The notes under the pieces are model-generated. The model did not search any database. It saw only the letters and a program-made list of their open reading frames with translations, and was not told where the DNA came from. A stretch of DNA of 20,687 nucleotides from Flammula alnicola (taxonomy: Eukaryota; Basidiomycota; Agaricomycetes; Agaricales; Strophariaceae), in assembly GCA_015499995.1 (NCBI GenBank), contig JADNRV010000634.1, positions 1 through 20,687 on the forward strand. The letters run 5' to 3'. A program made the translations under genes and the position numbers. Positions 8,174-19,464 of this stretch are shown here, piece after piece; within the stretch, counting starts at the first letter, position 1; the number at the start of each line of letters is the position of its first letter.

Positions 8174-11100
8174 ATGTTCTTCACTCCTGAATTGCTTGCA
8201 AAACGCGATAGTGGATTTGGTCTTCTCTGGTACGCGCTTCTCTGCATACACCTCGTTCTCAGCATCTAATGCCAGTGTCCTACTAGGCTGGCTGCTACCT
8301 TGGGATCCAGATCTACTTTCAAAAAATTACCGAAACGTTCCGTTCTCACTGCAGATATAACCCAGCTATGCGACTTGATTTCCGAGCCAGCCGAACCGCT
8401 CGCTTTACGATTGTCCAGCAATCTGATGTTTGGTGTTGTGCGGTAAGAGAGGCATACAGCTATCGTACTGCTCCAGGATGCTAAAATTCATTCATGCAAT
8501 TCTACAGCGTATACAAAGGCGAGTTTCTTCCCGTCCCGGATTCTGATTTCGTGAAATCTGAAACTTTTCTAGTGAAGCAAGAAATATTAATGACAGATGT
8601 TACGAACTGCGTGACTTCGTTAAAGAAGGTGGTGCAGGACTTACGCAGCTCTGATGCTCTGGATGCGCAATTACAAATGGCGAACCCGGTTGCTCGGTGG
8701 GTTATGGCATCATCAATCATTGCTTTCCCTTGTTGACGAATTTGTAGTGTTGCGGCTCTAACCATAGTACCAGATCCGAAAGCTGCCTACGTTCTCGACT
8801 ATGACGCTTTTGTTGCTGTGTGTAAAACCCGCCTGATTTCTGCTCACTTGCTGACTTTGCGGCAGAATTGGGAAGACTACTTAAATATCGGAGGTATGTA
8901 TATTTACGTTACTTGATAGATATCTCGTCCATTCAAAGCTAACAAAAATTGCAGGCGCCGATACGTCACGGGAAAGTGACCCTATTTTAGAGGACGACGA
9001 CGCCGACTTTGACCCATCTGAGAAAAAGAAGAAACGAACCAAGGCAGGCCCGAAAGCAGTACCACAGACGGAGGTTTTGCGCAAAGAGGCGCATACACTT
9101 GAGGAACACCATGAACATCTGCTTTCTGCTTCTTTTGACCTATCTTTCAACAATAACACTGCCCATGATCTATCATCCTCACAGGCTGAGGCTGCTTTCG
9201 ACAATTTCTTTCCTTTTTCCGACGGTCTCGATCTCGCAGATGGTCTAGGTGATGATCTCGCAAGAGAGCTTGGGTGGGGTGCTTCTCCTATCAAAAGTGT
9301 GCACAGCAACAGGTACGTTAATTCTTTTTGATATTAACCCTCATCTTTTCTGACAAACCTGTAGAAACGTGAATGTCGATCAAGCTCAATCCGAGATGAA
9401 TTTCAACAATGCCGACGACTTGAACGTAGACATGGACTTCAATTTTAACGCCGATGACCTTCCGACGGCTCTAGATCATGCACCCTCCGTTGAGGACGAT
9501 CAAGCACTTGGGACTGCACGTCTTCAGGAAGCATCGAGGAAAACCAAGGTTAGATATTTATATCCGTCGTTCATTCTTGCGCTCAACCATTGTGTCCTAT
9601 CAGGGCTCACGTAAGGGTATGTTGAGTTGGGAATATCTTGTGTTTATTTCACAGTTGCTGAGGCCAGAAAGAAAATCGATTGCCTTCAAGGATGGGATCC
9701 GTCCTCTCTGAAGCTCGCCCACCAAGTCCGGCGACATCGTTCTCTCGTTTACTATTATCACAGGACGTTGACCAGCCACAGCCCTTGAGAGATATCACGA
9801 AAGAAGAATTGCGTATGAAAAATCAAGGAGAACCTCCTAAAAAGCTCAAAAGGACACGCTTGCTCCTGGATGCACGAACAGAACTGACGGATGCTGAATT
9901 AAAGGTACGTAGTCTCGGCCTTAAATGCATTGTTCAATGTACGCAGATTGACTGACCTGTCGAGAGATTGCTAGGGTGAAATATCTTGAGTCTCAGAGCC
10001 AGATGAAGCAAGAAATTCTCACCAAAAAACTTGAAAAAGACAACAGCAAGGTCATCGAAGAACTTGTTTGGGGTGTTCCGAAAGGCAGTCAGTCTATGCA
10101 TGTCTTCTATTCAATCAAGCGTGGCGCGCTGACGAACCCACAGTCCAAGCGCAAAGTTTGATCAACTTCTGGCAAGAGAACTTCAAGGTCCAAGTCGAGG
10201 CTAGATCTGGAGTTCTTCGCATTCATGAGGAAGATGGTTCGGGACTTTTTCTTCAAGAATATCGTTGTATCGAATCATCTCATTTTAGAGGCTGAACCTG
10301 CACGCAAGCGTCGAAAGAGCGTACCTACCGACTTTCAGCACAAAGCCATCGATGAAAATATCAATCGCGACGACGTCGTTCCTCAAGAGATGGACTGGGG
10401 AATGGATTGGGCCACAGGTCGGTTCTTTTCCCTCCATTGATCGAAAGTTACCTTCTAATGCCATGGCTAGACAATAACATGGACATGGCCATGGTTGTAG
10501 ATGAAACTGGCGACAATCGCCACTCTTCAGAAGTATCTTTTATCAAGCTTGAATTGTCAGAAACTGCCTGACACATTAACCAGGAACCAGGTCAAGCGCG
10601 TCGCATTTCGCGATCCGCGTCGGTCCTTGGAGCAAGTAACTTTGGATTCGACTTAGGCCCCCGAGATCCTATGAACGGCTCTCAGCGTAGCTCCCTGTTC
10701 CCTTGGGATAACGCAGGGCCGAGTTCATCGACTGGAAACGGGCCATTCCCGCTCCCAGACGATGACCACGCCGTCGCACAGGTTGATGTCAGGCTACGTA
10801 GTATTTCTCTGAGTCGTCGTAATAGCCCGCTGCTCTCGACTCACCGAGGAAGCATGCTAGCGGCCGCAGTTATACTGTCATCTCCCGCGGCCGTCGGTAG
10901 AAACTCGCAAATATTCGGTGAAGATTTTGTTTTTGACGGTAAGGGTATTTTGTTAGATTCCAGGAAATATGCCTTGACATCCTCTAATTCTAGTTGAGAA
11001 TGCAGCCATTCCGGAGGATACTCAACAGGACACGCAGAAATCCGATCTCAACCTGATTACTCTGGAAAGAAATTCGTTTAATTTCCTGGAGTCAGTCTCA

Positions 11101-11410
11101 TCATTCATTGACGAGCTATCTAAGCTTGACGATAGAATGGCTTCAGATATGCCAAGATGCAATACCAGACTCTAGCCAAGCCAGATGGTCGCTTGACCTT
11201 TGACACGATCGTTCCGACAACGACGAGCACTCGGCATGTTGCGGCCGCTGCGTTTTATCACTGCTTAGGCGCGTTTTGCATGCTTCTACACTGTTCCGAG
11301 ACCATCGCTGAAGGATAACTCGACAATTATATTTAGTTCTTGCTACGAAAAATCTGCTTCACTTGGAACAGCCAAGCCCCTACGGATCTGTCATTCTGGG
11401 TATTGTTTGA
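8174..11410 (+). CDS. rec8: Rec8, meiotic cohesin kleisin subunit
   Basis: Rec8 closes the cohesin ring between Smc1 and Smc3 in meiosis and is cleaved by separase. Exons: 8174-8229, 8287-8442, 8508-8518, 8573-8696, 8748-8817, 8866-8893, 8955-9312, 9365-9548, 9668-9904, 9967-10072, 10120-10236, 10289-10417, 10471-10532, 10584-10938, 10994-11090, 11147-11268 and 11337-11410; 761 residues. The N-terminus MFFTPELLAKR, then LLWLAATLG, is the Rad21/Rec8 N domain, and the leading MFF plus FGLLW favours Rec8 over Rad21. It continues with FGVVRVYK and a DVTNCVTSLKKVV helix. The middle is acidic and Asn-rich. TRLLLDARTELTDAELK is the conserved middle block. The C-terminal winged helix ends STRHVAAAAFYHCLVLATK, then PYGSVILGIV. 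Two introns use GC donors. Exon 9 is the least certain: a three-intron alternative exists between 9549 and 9763. Candidate separase ExxR sites are EASR and EPAR (inference). Confidence 0.92.
8519..8572 (+). other. GC-AG intron in Rec8 (intron 3)
   Basis: The 54-base interval GCGAGT...TTCTAG separates VYK from VKQEILMTDV. Removing it restores the usual VRVY-x-x-(K/R) spacing of kleisin N domains. It has no in-frame stop and is a multiple of three, so retention would add 18 residues. Confidence 0.65.
11269..11336 (+). other. GC-AG intron in Rec8 (last intron)
   Basis: The 68-base interval GCGCGT...ATTTAG. Splicing joins AFYHCL to VLATKNLLHLEQPSPYG, the conserved Rec8 C-terminus. No GT donor gives this frame without deleting conserved residues, and read-through hits a stop. 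Confidence 0.75.
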
Positions 11411-11796
11411 GGACTTGCTGGGCTACCAAAGGCGCCATTGCGTTGTGTCAGAATTGCAAAGATAATTGACAGCTTTATTAGAGAGTAAATAAAAGTCTTT
11501 TGCAGACGAGATGTCGTCCGACCCGACCTTGTCTATGTATTTGTAAATTTGAGAGAAAGCGATGTTTGCGGCCAATCAACGGACTGCCGAAATTGTTCAG
11601 ATATCAAGGCAGGACGAATTGTATTTCAGCATCATCTGGCACCACTCTGCCTGTCCAATTATCGTTATTTACAAATCTAATATAAACCTTCCCTTCCGCT
11701 TTCATCAACCTGTTATCCATACTGTCAAGACTGCCGCGCCTCGCTGCGCAAATCCGTCCTTCACAAAGACTGACCACCCCTCATTGGCACCGCAAG
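11411..11796. other. Intergenic region between Rec8 and IDI1
   Basis: 386 bases hold the Rec8 3' end and the IDI1 promoter and 5' leader. A 99-codon ORF (11562-11861) overlaps IDI1 out of frame and shows no family features. No RNA gene or repeat is seen. Confidence 0.5.
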
Positions 11797-12725
<929 letters not shown>

Positions 12726-12957
12726 TGTAGTGTGTTTCGAAAGGAAAGCGACATGTAGCGTGTTCGGGGGTAACAAGAAGTAGGATATACAAGTACAGAG
12801 AACAGTCGTCGCAAGGTCATAAATGTACGTATCATCTATAGAAGGGTTTAAGTAGCATAATACCATATACCATAAATCATGGATCTATTGCGGGAAGAGG
12901 ATCGCTCCTCGACGCATCAATACGACCATAACGTACCAAAATAATACAGTATGTGGC
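12726..12957. other. Convergent 3' region between IDI1 and the minus-strand gene
   Basis: 232 bases, AT-rich, shared by two convergent 3' ends. Overlapping short minus-strand ORFs here are antisense to IDI1 and carry no family signal. Confidence 0.5.
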
Positions 12958-14427
12958 TTATACAGTCGGGTATCCTTTGAAGACGAGAAGTTCTCTCGTG
13001 TAGCGGATACCCAGAGGGCCTCGGCGTCCGAGAGGGAGAGTAGCGTCAAGCTGGAAGCCCAGAAAATTGAGCACCTTCAGGACTTCCACAAAAAAGATAG
13101 ATGATTCCACTTCTGGAACTAGAGTCAACGGTGTTAGTTCCCAAAATTTCCACCAATGAGGCATGCGCCAACCGTTGCTATTGGGTTTCCGTCGTACCTC
13201 GAAGGCGCGAGTATATTCTTCAACCGCGTTATCCGACAGGATCTTATGCGGGAAAGCAGAGCGCAAACGCGCGCTGATGGAGATATCGAGATCATTTGGT
13301 GGTTCGATCAGGGTAAAGCGTCGCCCATCCTGGGAGAAGTAGGCAAGGAAGAATTGCGCACGCGAATCTGGTTGAGTCACTTGAAAAATCAGTCGAGGGG
13401 TCTAAAACGGCAGGAATGGTTAACCCCTTGCTATAAGGTGATAGACCGTGAAGCGTGGTACGAACTGGCGTTGAGATATTTACTGCGGTTTGAAATGAGT
13501 AGCCCTAGAAGCTTAACATGAAACTCGAGAAATTAGTAGAAAAGCCTTCAACACACCTTGTCTTGGAATAAACGGAAGAACGCTGCAATCAGTTGGTATG
13601 CCCTAGATAAATGTTTCAATTGCGTTCAGAGGCATCAGAAGCATAATGGGTAGGCAAGACTCACTGTCTCACGTTAGGACCGCTCAAATCCCAAGGCGCA
13701 TTTCTGAATTTAACGATGCAAGTATGGCCTTGGACGCTGTCAGACTCGATGCCGTCGTTCCAGAGAGGCCAGATTACATTGCGTAAATCGTCTAATGCCT
13801 TTTTCATGACATGTTCAATATGAAGTTCGTTATAGCCATGAAAAGATACCAGCATGTGGTCTGGTAAAAGCAATGTTAATCAATGTTGAGTCCAAGGTTG
13901 ATATAACGTCTATGCTTACAAGCAATAGGATCTTGAGAATCTGTCTCACGAGCGTCCTCTTTCATATGTTGAGGGTTTGTTGGATGTGAATGGACGCGGG
14001 GTCTGGGCATGGTAGGGTTGGGATTCTGTGGTTGATGGTGGAATGGATTTGAGAATTGTCTCCCGAGAGAGGTTTCAGCTGTATGTGTATTGAAGACCGT
14101 CATCGTTTTCTTCATAGCGGATTTCAAGGGAGCGGCAGCCGGAGCGGCGGGGATTGTTTGATTTCGTTGATGTTGATGTTGAGGGCGCTTTTTATCTTTT
14201 AAAACGTATGATCCTCCATTGAAGTCGAACGGTTGGATGCCTTTGGGCGCAGGGGGGTTATTATTCCGGGGCGCAGGCGCAGGGGGTTGTGGCATTGGTG
14301 GACCGTAAAAAGGAGGATAGCCGCCAGTACTTGGAACGGGAGGGCCATTGGCGCCCATGTAAGGGGTCTGTGGATATATCGGAGGACCATAGTATGGATA
14401 AGGAGCGTAAGGCCCTTGCTGCTGCAT
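12958..14427 (-). CDS. Unnamed agaric-type protein with Pro/Tyr-rich N-terminus
   Basis: Exons (minus): 14427-13920, 13860-13665, 13602-13557, 13504-13466 and 13401-12958; every junction keeps phase, giving 410 residues. Residues 1-110 are Pro/Tyr/Gly-rich (MQQQGPYAPYPYYGPP) and look disordered. The folded part begins near MLVSFHGYNELHI and includes IVKFRNAPWDL, RQAYQLIAAFFRLFQDKGY, PRLIFQVTQPDSRAQFFLAY and RFTLIEPPNDLDISI, ending GIRYTRELLVFKGYPTV. I recall similar architecture as a multi-copy family of uncharacterised proteins in agaric genomes, but cannot confirm that here and assign no function. ATG 14427 opens a natural Gln/Pro-rich start; upstream in-frame sequence lies in the short shared promoter with MPC1. 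Introns are 52-64 bases. Confidence 0.87.
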
Positions 14428-14587
14428 TGTGGGAGGTAAAAGTAGAGAGCAAGGGAAGATATGATGACTCTGACCACAGACAATCCCTTGGGCGTTATAT
14501 CGACGAGCCCAAATTAAACTTATGTACACGTGACCAGGCCTAGTCTACTTTTCAACGACTCGGTCCTTTCCATCATCTTACCCCGCA
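14428..14587. promoter_or_regulatory. Short bidirectional promoter (unnamed gene / MPC1)
   Basis: Only 160 bases separate the two divergent start codons, so both genes must share this promoter space. It contains a CACGTG-core E-box near 14526-14532 (CACGTGA). No other known site is claimed. Confidence 0.45.
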
Positions 14588-15235
14588 ATGTCCTCTACAT
14601 TCTTCACCTGGTTGAGGTCGCCAGCAGCGCGTGAATACTTCTTCAGTACGCGACATCACTGTCATTCCATACGTACACTGCTCATCATTCTGTTTAGGTA
14701 CACATTTTTGGGGACCAGTATGTTCAAGTTACCCGACGTCCTGACTCATGGTCTTTCTACATAACAAAACGTTCTAGGTTGCAAACTGGGGTCTGCCCTT
14801 AGCTGCGCTCTCAGACTTGAAGAAGGATGAAGAAGTCATCTCAGGGACTATGACCACCGCTCTCGCTTGTTATTCGTAAGTAGCCGTCCTTCCTCCTCGT
14901 GTGCTCGTCCTCTTCTCACGTACAAGCCAACTATAGCTTCGTTTTCATGCGTTTCGGTGCGTCATTAAGCCCCCTCTTCCTATGATTTAATCTTGATAAT
15001 CGGCTTCATGACAGCTTGGAGAGTTCAACCACGCAACTACCTTCTTTTCGCTTGCCATTTCACGAACGCTGCCGCCCAGTCCGTCCAGGACATACGTTTT
15101 GTCAACTACTGGTACCGAGGTGGCCGTGAAGAGAAGCTAGGGCTCATGGCAGCCGGAGGGGTACCCGCACCACCAGCTGAGGGCAAGGTTTTGCAGGCTA
15201 TCAAAGCCGCGGAGGATTCAAAAAAGGCCAACTAA
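14588..15235 (+). CDS. MPC1: Mitochondrial pyruvate carrier subunit MPC1
   Basis: MPC1 pairs with MPC2 or MPC3 in the inner mitochondrial membrane to import pyruvate. Exons: 14588-14645, 14698-14717, 14778-14875, 14937-14956 and 15015-15235 (two of only 20 bases); 138 residues, the usual size. The start [21 protein letters not shown] gives an amphipathic N-terminal helix. [19 protein letters not shown] leads into the first membrane segment, [20 protein letters not shown] is the second, and [19 protein letters not shown] the third; VQPRN and the HxTN-type motif are family signatures. The C-terminus is a soluble Ala/Pro tail. It is divergent from the unnamed gene and tail-to-tail with LIG1, 101 bases apart. 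Confidence 0.96.
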
Positions 15236-15336
15236 TAGAGGTTGCTATTTACCACCGGAAAGCCACTTGTTTTCCTCTTTATTCATCTAATATACAAAAA
15301 TACCTAAAGACTCATAAATCCCAGATTCCCGGACAA

Positions 15337-18300
15337 TCACCAAAACCCGTCATCAGCGTCGATTCCCTTCTTCTTTTTGCCCTTCGTCTGAGCCAGTGCT
15401 TGTCGTTCGTACATTTCTGCAATCTGCGTATCCTTAGTTATGCATACGCAATCGTGTCAAACATCCGAACTTGCCTGCTCTGGTCCGGTCGCGTCGTCGG
15501 CGGACTTGTCATCGCGTATCCGAAGGAAGCGCGGGAACCGCAAAGAGATGCCTCTTTCTTCGACCTATAAATTCTGGAATTAGGTAACCTCGGGGAGATT
15601 AACGGAAAACAAACGTACCAAACCCTGGGCGGCCGTATAGATGGGGCTCAAACTCAAGTCGGCCGTCAGAATTTCCCAAACAATCTTTGGTTCGAACCAA
15701 ACGTCTGGTTTCGCGCCTCCGATCTTGATGTCGCCTCGAGGTTTTGACAATTCCAGCGGTTTGAGTGTCTCGTAATGTGTCTGCAGGACCTCTTCACTGA
15801 ACCCAGTACCAATCTTGCAAATGGTCTGGAATTCTTCCGAGTCGCTGTCGTAGCAAGCGAGGAGGAACGCTCCGTAGACGTTTGTTCGCTTACCCTTACC
15901 GTAGTATCCACCCACCACGACAAGATCAAGTGAATCTCCAACACCTGCGAGGTAATCCTTCTTAAGCTGTGAGGAGAAATCAGTGTGGGATCAATTTGTA
16001 TGCAGAACTTATTTTTACCTTGAGCCAATTAACGCTTCTTCGGCTAGGTTCGTAGAAACTAGCATCAGAATCAAGCATTTTGACCATAAGACCTTCACAT
16101 CCATCTTTGACACTCTCCTCCAAGAAAGACTGGATTTCATCAGTTGTTTCGCAGTCAGAAGATTTCGCAAAGTCGAATTCGCCTGGAACAACTGTGAAAT
16201 GCTCCCGCAATAATTCACGTCGCTTATACAATGGTAGTTGCAGCAAGGGCTGCAAGGGGCTTTTTAGTCACTATCCACACCGAAGAAATACAAGACGAAC
16301 CTCGCCGTTCAGGTATAGAAGGTCAAAGGCAAAAAGGCACACGCGAACCTGGATGTCCTCGACTTTGACATCTTTGCGTTTTCGTCGGCTAAGTTCTTGG
16401 AAAGGCATGAGTTTTCCTGTCGTGCGATCGATGGCGACTGCTTCTGCATCGAACACAAAGGATTTCGTGGACTCTTTAATACACTAGTGACGGAGATGAG
16501 TGAGTTCAAGCGATGGATATTACGTTGGAAGAACTTTACTAGAGGCAGTTGGTCCACCAAATCGGGGTATTTTTTGCTCATGTCTTCAGAATTTCGGCTG
16601 AACACACTGACGGTACCATCTTCCAATCTATGTACCTGAATGAATTTTATATATCAGTAAGTGAGGTTCATACATTCAGCCTGTGCCATTGACTGACCTG
16701 TGCCCGCTCTCCATCATACTTGTATTCGCACGTGAAGTGCTTATTCTCGAACCTATCCAGCACTTCGCCAATGGCCTTCGTTGGCTTGGCCAACATGGGT
16801 TTGAGCGGCACTCCGGGGGTGAGCTTGCATTTCTCTCGCAAGCTGTCGATTCCAAATTCGAGCAGAGCTGGTATTACTTCGTCATATGTTGGAAGTTCAC
16901 TAATAAGGGCGAAGGGTTGAAATTACAATAAAAGGGAATAAGCTGAAAGGCATCCACCTGTAGACACCTTTGATGATGTTGACGCTTTCCTCGAGTCGAT
17001 TGGCCAGCTGGTCTTGAGTCCATTTCTTCGTGGCTACCCATATAATGAGAAAGTAAATTAAGAAAAAAGAAGAATGCACCAACAGCGTTCTCGTTCTGCA
17101 AGAACAGCAGCCTGGGCTAGCGCCACGAGCACTGACCGCTCTGCATTGCCTATCCGTAGCTTGCCTTCCAAGCTTCGGACAATATACTTTGCCTCGAAGT
17201 CCTGACAAGCAGCCAGCAACTTTGTTATAATGGAGACCTTCTTTGCTTGGGACTGTCGGGAGGGTCGATAATCATGCAGCAGTCAAATGCAATTCTGCTT
17301 ACCGATTGGCCTGAAGCTAACGCAATGTCCCGCAGGTTTGAGAAAACAAAGGGCACTGTTAGAGGCTTGGGTTTGAATAGCGTCCTCTGGCTGTTTTTGG
17401 AGTTCTGTTTGTAGATTAATTTAGTTAGATTGAGACCGTTGCATCTCAGTTTGAATTACCATTGCAACAAGTCCCAGGTCGCCCTCCTTCTTGAGGTCAG
17501 CCTTAATAAGAGACAGACTACGACCCGTTGATTCTCCAATGGCTTTTATCAAAAGACTTTCTCCGATTCCGAGTTCAATGCCCACGTAATCCGGACTCAA
17601 CTAACAATAGTCAGGTACAAAGCTGATACTCGTTCAATAGCACCTACTCGGTTGATGCAGAGGTATATTGACTGAAGGAGGGACTTGGGATCATTTTTGG
17701 CGCTCCTTTGGATAACTAGTAGCAGGAATGAGGTCAAGATAGCGGTCTTCTCCAGTCGCTTCGTGGTAGCCTCATTAGCGAGAAGGTCTTGGCCAGTGCC
17801 GCGTAAGGTACACTGCAAAGAGGTCAGAAAGTACGCTGGTTATGCGAAAGAGTGCTCACGGTTCGCCAACTTTCCAACCACCTTCGATATCGACATCTTG
17901 TCGAAATGACAATGCAAATTGGGCACTGGACGAAAGAGAGACATTAACGGCTTTCAAGTGACAACAGCATGCTATCACACCTTTTAGTAGTTGTCACTTT
18001 ATCAGACTCTAATTCCTCTTCCACTTCCTCCTCTTCAAGTTCGTCTTGTTCCTCCTCACCGCTTGAGACTGCTTCTTCTTCAACCGCCGAAGTTGCCTTT
18101 ACTGTTGCTGAGGATACTTCCTTGTCTTTCCCTTTAGCGTTTGGCGAACGGGGACTAGAACTCGCAGAGCTAGACTCGGACTTTGATTTATCATATGAAG
18201 GCGGCTCGCCAGAGCTACTAGCGATGGTTTGCATACCCGCATAAGCTACGGTAAGTTGTGAGATGGCTGCATGCGCACACGACAGTGACGACATATCGAA

Positions 18301-18666
18301 TTGACATACTTGGCTGGGCAGGCGCATCATTTGGATCTGCTTCGTCGTCTGATTCTATAATCTCCGTTTCTTGAGTTTCGGAGAGCCTATATACGCGTTA
18401 CTTTGATGGAAATCCAAGGGGAATATGGGACTTACTCGTTGTAGGTGCCACCTTCTCCTTCCGCTTGGAACTTGCAGCCTTGGCTGCAGATGTTTCGTGG
18501 ACGGTAGGCGCTGGCTGCTGGGGTGATCTTTCTTTTCCTCGGGAACTTCAACCTCCATCGCGTCTGGGTCAGCTTTCGACGCGACTGGCTTTGCTTCCTT
18601 TTTCTTGCCCCACATCTCCTGCAGACTCGTTTGTTGGGGCGGTGCTGCTTTCGTAGATTTCGGCAT
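15337..18666 (-). CDS. LIG1: DNA ligase I (Cdc9), with two one-base frame breaks
   Basis: ATP-dependent ligase that seals Okazaki fragments and repair nicks in the nucleus. About 16 exons (minus): 18666-18436, 18369-18310, 18245-17981, 17925-17860, 17812-17648, 17600-17460, 17404-17303, 17252-17084, 17033-16958, 16899-16698, 16635-16540, 16483-16301, 16249-16019, 15966-15619, 15564-15475 and 15423-15337. N-terminal QTSLQEMW fits a PCNA-binding PIP box, followed by a Lys- and acid-rich tail. The DNA-binding domain runs from [12 protein letters not shown] to [18 protein letters not shown]. The nucleotidyltransferase motif is [10 protein letters not shown] (Lys takes AMP), then FDAEAVA and CEGLMVK. 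The OB domain follows, with [16 protein letters not shown]. The spliced exons total 2,512 bases; with the two missing bases they would encode about 837 residues. Breaks: near 17773-17777 conserved blocks lie in different frames with no GT to splice, and near 18521-18538. Essential gene, so sequence error is likely. Confidence 0.96.
15424..15474 (-). other. GC-AG intron in LIG1 (last intron)
   Basis: The minus strand reads CAG|GCAAGT...ACGCAG, 51 bases. GCAAGT after CAG is the consensus form of a GC donor. Splicing joins GPEQ to [15 protein letters not shown], matching the ligase I C-terminus. Confidence 0.85.
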
Positions 18667-18782
18667 TTCAAAGAACTTTCCTGTTGGTGGGTCAGAGGGA
18701 TTGGAGAGATTGGGATTGCTTTAGGACGGACCTAGGGTTTGTTGGCGGCCCATTACTCTGAATGATGCTCGTGTCAGAAACG

Positions 18783-18854
18783 AAACGCGAGACGTAAACA
18801 TAAGCAAATATCGCGTCGCGTCAGTGCCCATTTATTACGCCCGTCGTCGCGTCA
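18783..18854. promoter_or_regulatory. CGCGTCA cluster upstream of LIG1
   Basis: TCGCGTCGCGTCA (18811-18823), a further CGCGTCA (18848-18854) and AACGCGA (18784-18790) lie within about 190 bases of the LIG1 ATG. They match the CGCG core of MCB/E2F-like sites. CDC9 is a classic MBF target in budding yeast, so S-phase control is a reasonable inference. Confidence 0.4.
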
Positions 18855-19464
18855 GGTCTTTCTCCTAATATTATAAGCGTCGAAACATGTAAACACAACA
18901 ATGTTTGTTCACAACCAGAAAATCAAGCTCTGACCACCAACTCAACTGAGAGGCCAGCTATGTACATGGTCAGAAATAGTATACCGCCAGGTACGCGGAC
19001 TATGAGACGGACACGAAGTGCAATAAAAATGCGATTTGATAGAACTGGAAATACATGTTGACCCGCCTTCTCAGCGTTTTGGCTTTCTTACTCGCGGTAA
19101 GATATTGACCAGATGCCTTTATATACCCGCTGACATCTTGGAAGTTTCCCCGCTGTTTATGATACAATCAACTGGAGACAAGAGAAGATTGAGATAACAA
19201 TCTTGCCAGTCATTGAGTCTCGAGGTAAAGACAGTGCAGGTCCCAGGACGAAGCAGAGAACTCAGAACGATACATAAGATATTCACAGACGTGAGGCATG
19301 GCCGTCGCGCAGAGGTGTCATCGGGAACGGCTTCGGCAACTTCCGGATTAGCTATACAGTTCCTCAACGGTGGCTTCCGGCGTATCTACTACAAACAAGT
19401 ATCAATAACTCGCCAAAAGTTGCAGTAGGCTGTCTCCGCGCTCAACGACCTCAAGACCAACACC
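18855..19464. other. Intergenic region between LIG1 and RPS11
   Basis: About 600 bases forming the divergent promoter space of LIG1 and RPS11. Short ORFs on both strands (e.g. minus 19119-19367) lack family features and splice support. No snoRNA boxes, tRNA or repeats were recognised. Confidence 0.45.

Noticed and set aside
14233..14543. Plus-strand ORFs opposite the Pro/Tyr-rich exon
   Set aside because: They are a by-product of the biased codon composition on the coding minus strand.
15683..15702. GGTTCGAACC as a tRNA T-loop
   Set aside because: It lies in the LIG1 OB-domain exon, encodes WFEPK on the minus strand, and has no surrounding cloverleaf.
16304..16351. GTTCGC donor after EDIQ in LIG1
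   Set aside because: Read-through gives [16 protein letters not shown], strongly conserved in ligase I; the intron starts at 16300.
17096..17136. GTCAGT...GCAG interval in LIG1 as an intron
   Set aside because: The sequence encodes [18 protein letters not shown], a conserved ligase segment, and only 41 bases would be removed; the true donor is 17083.
19119..19367. 82-codon minus-strand ORF between LIG1 and RPS11
   Set aside because: No motif, no splice support and no sensible start context; it lies in promoter space.
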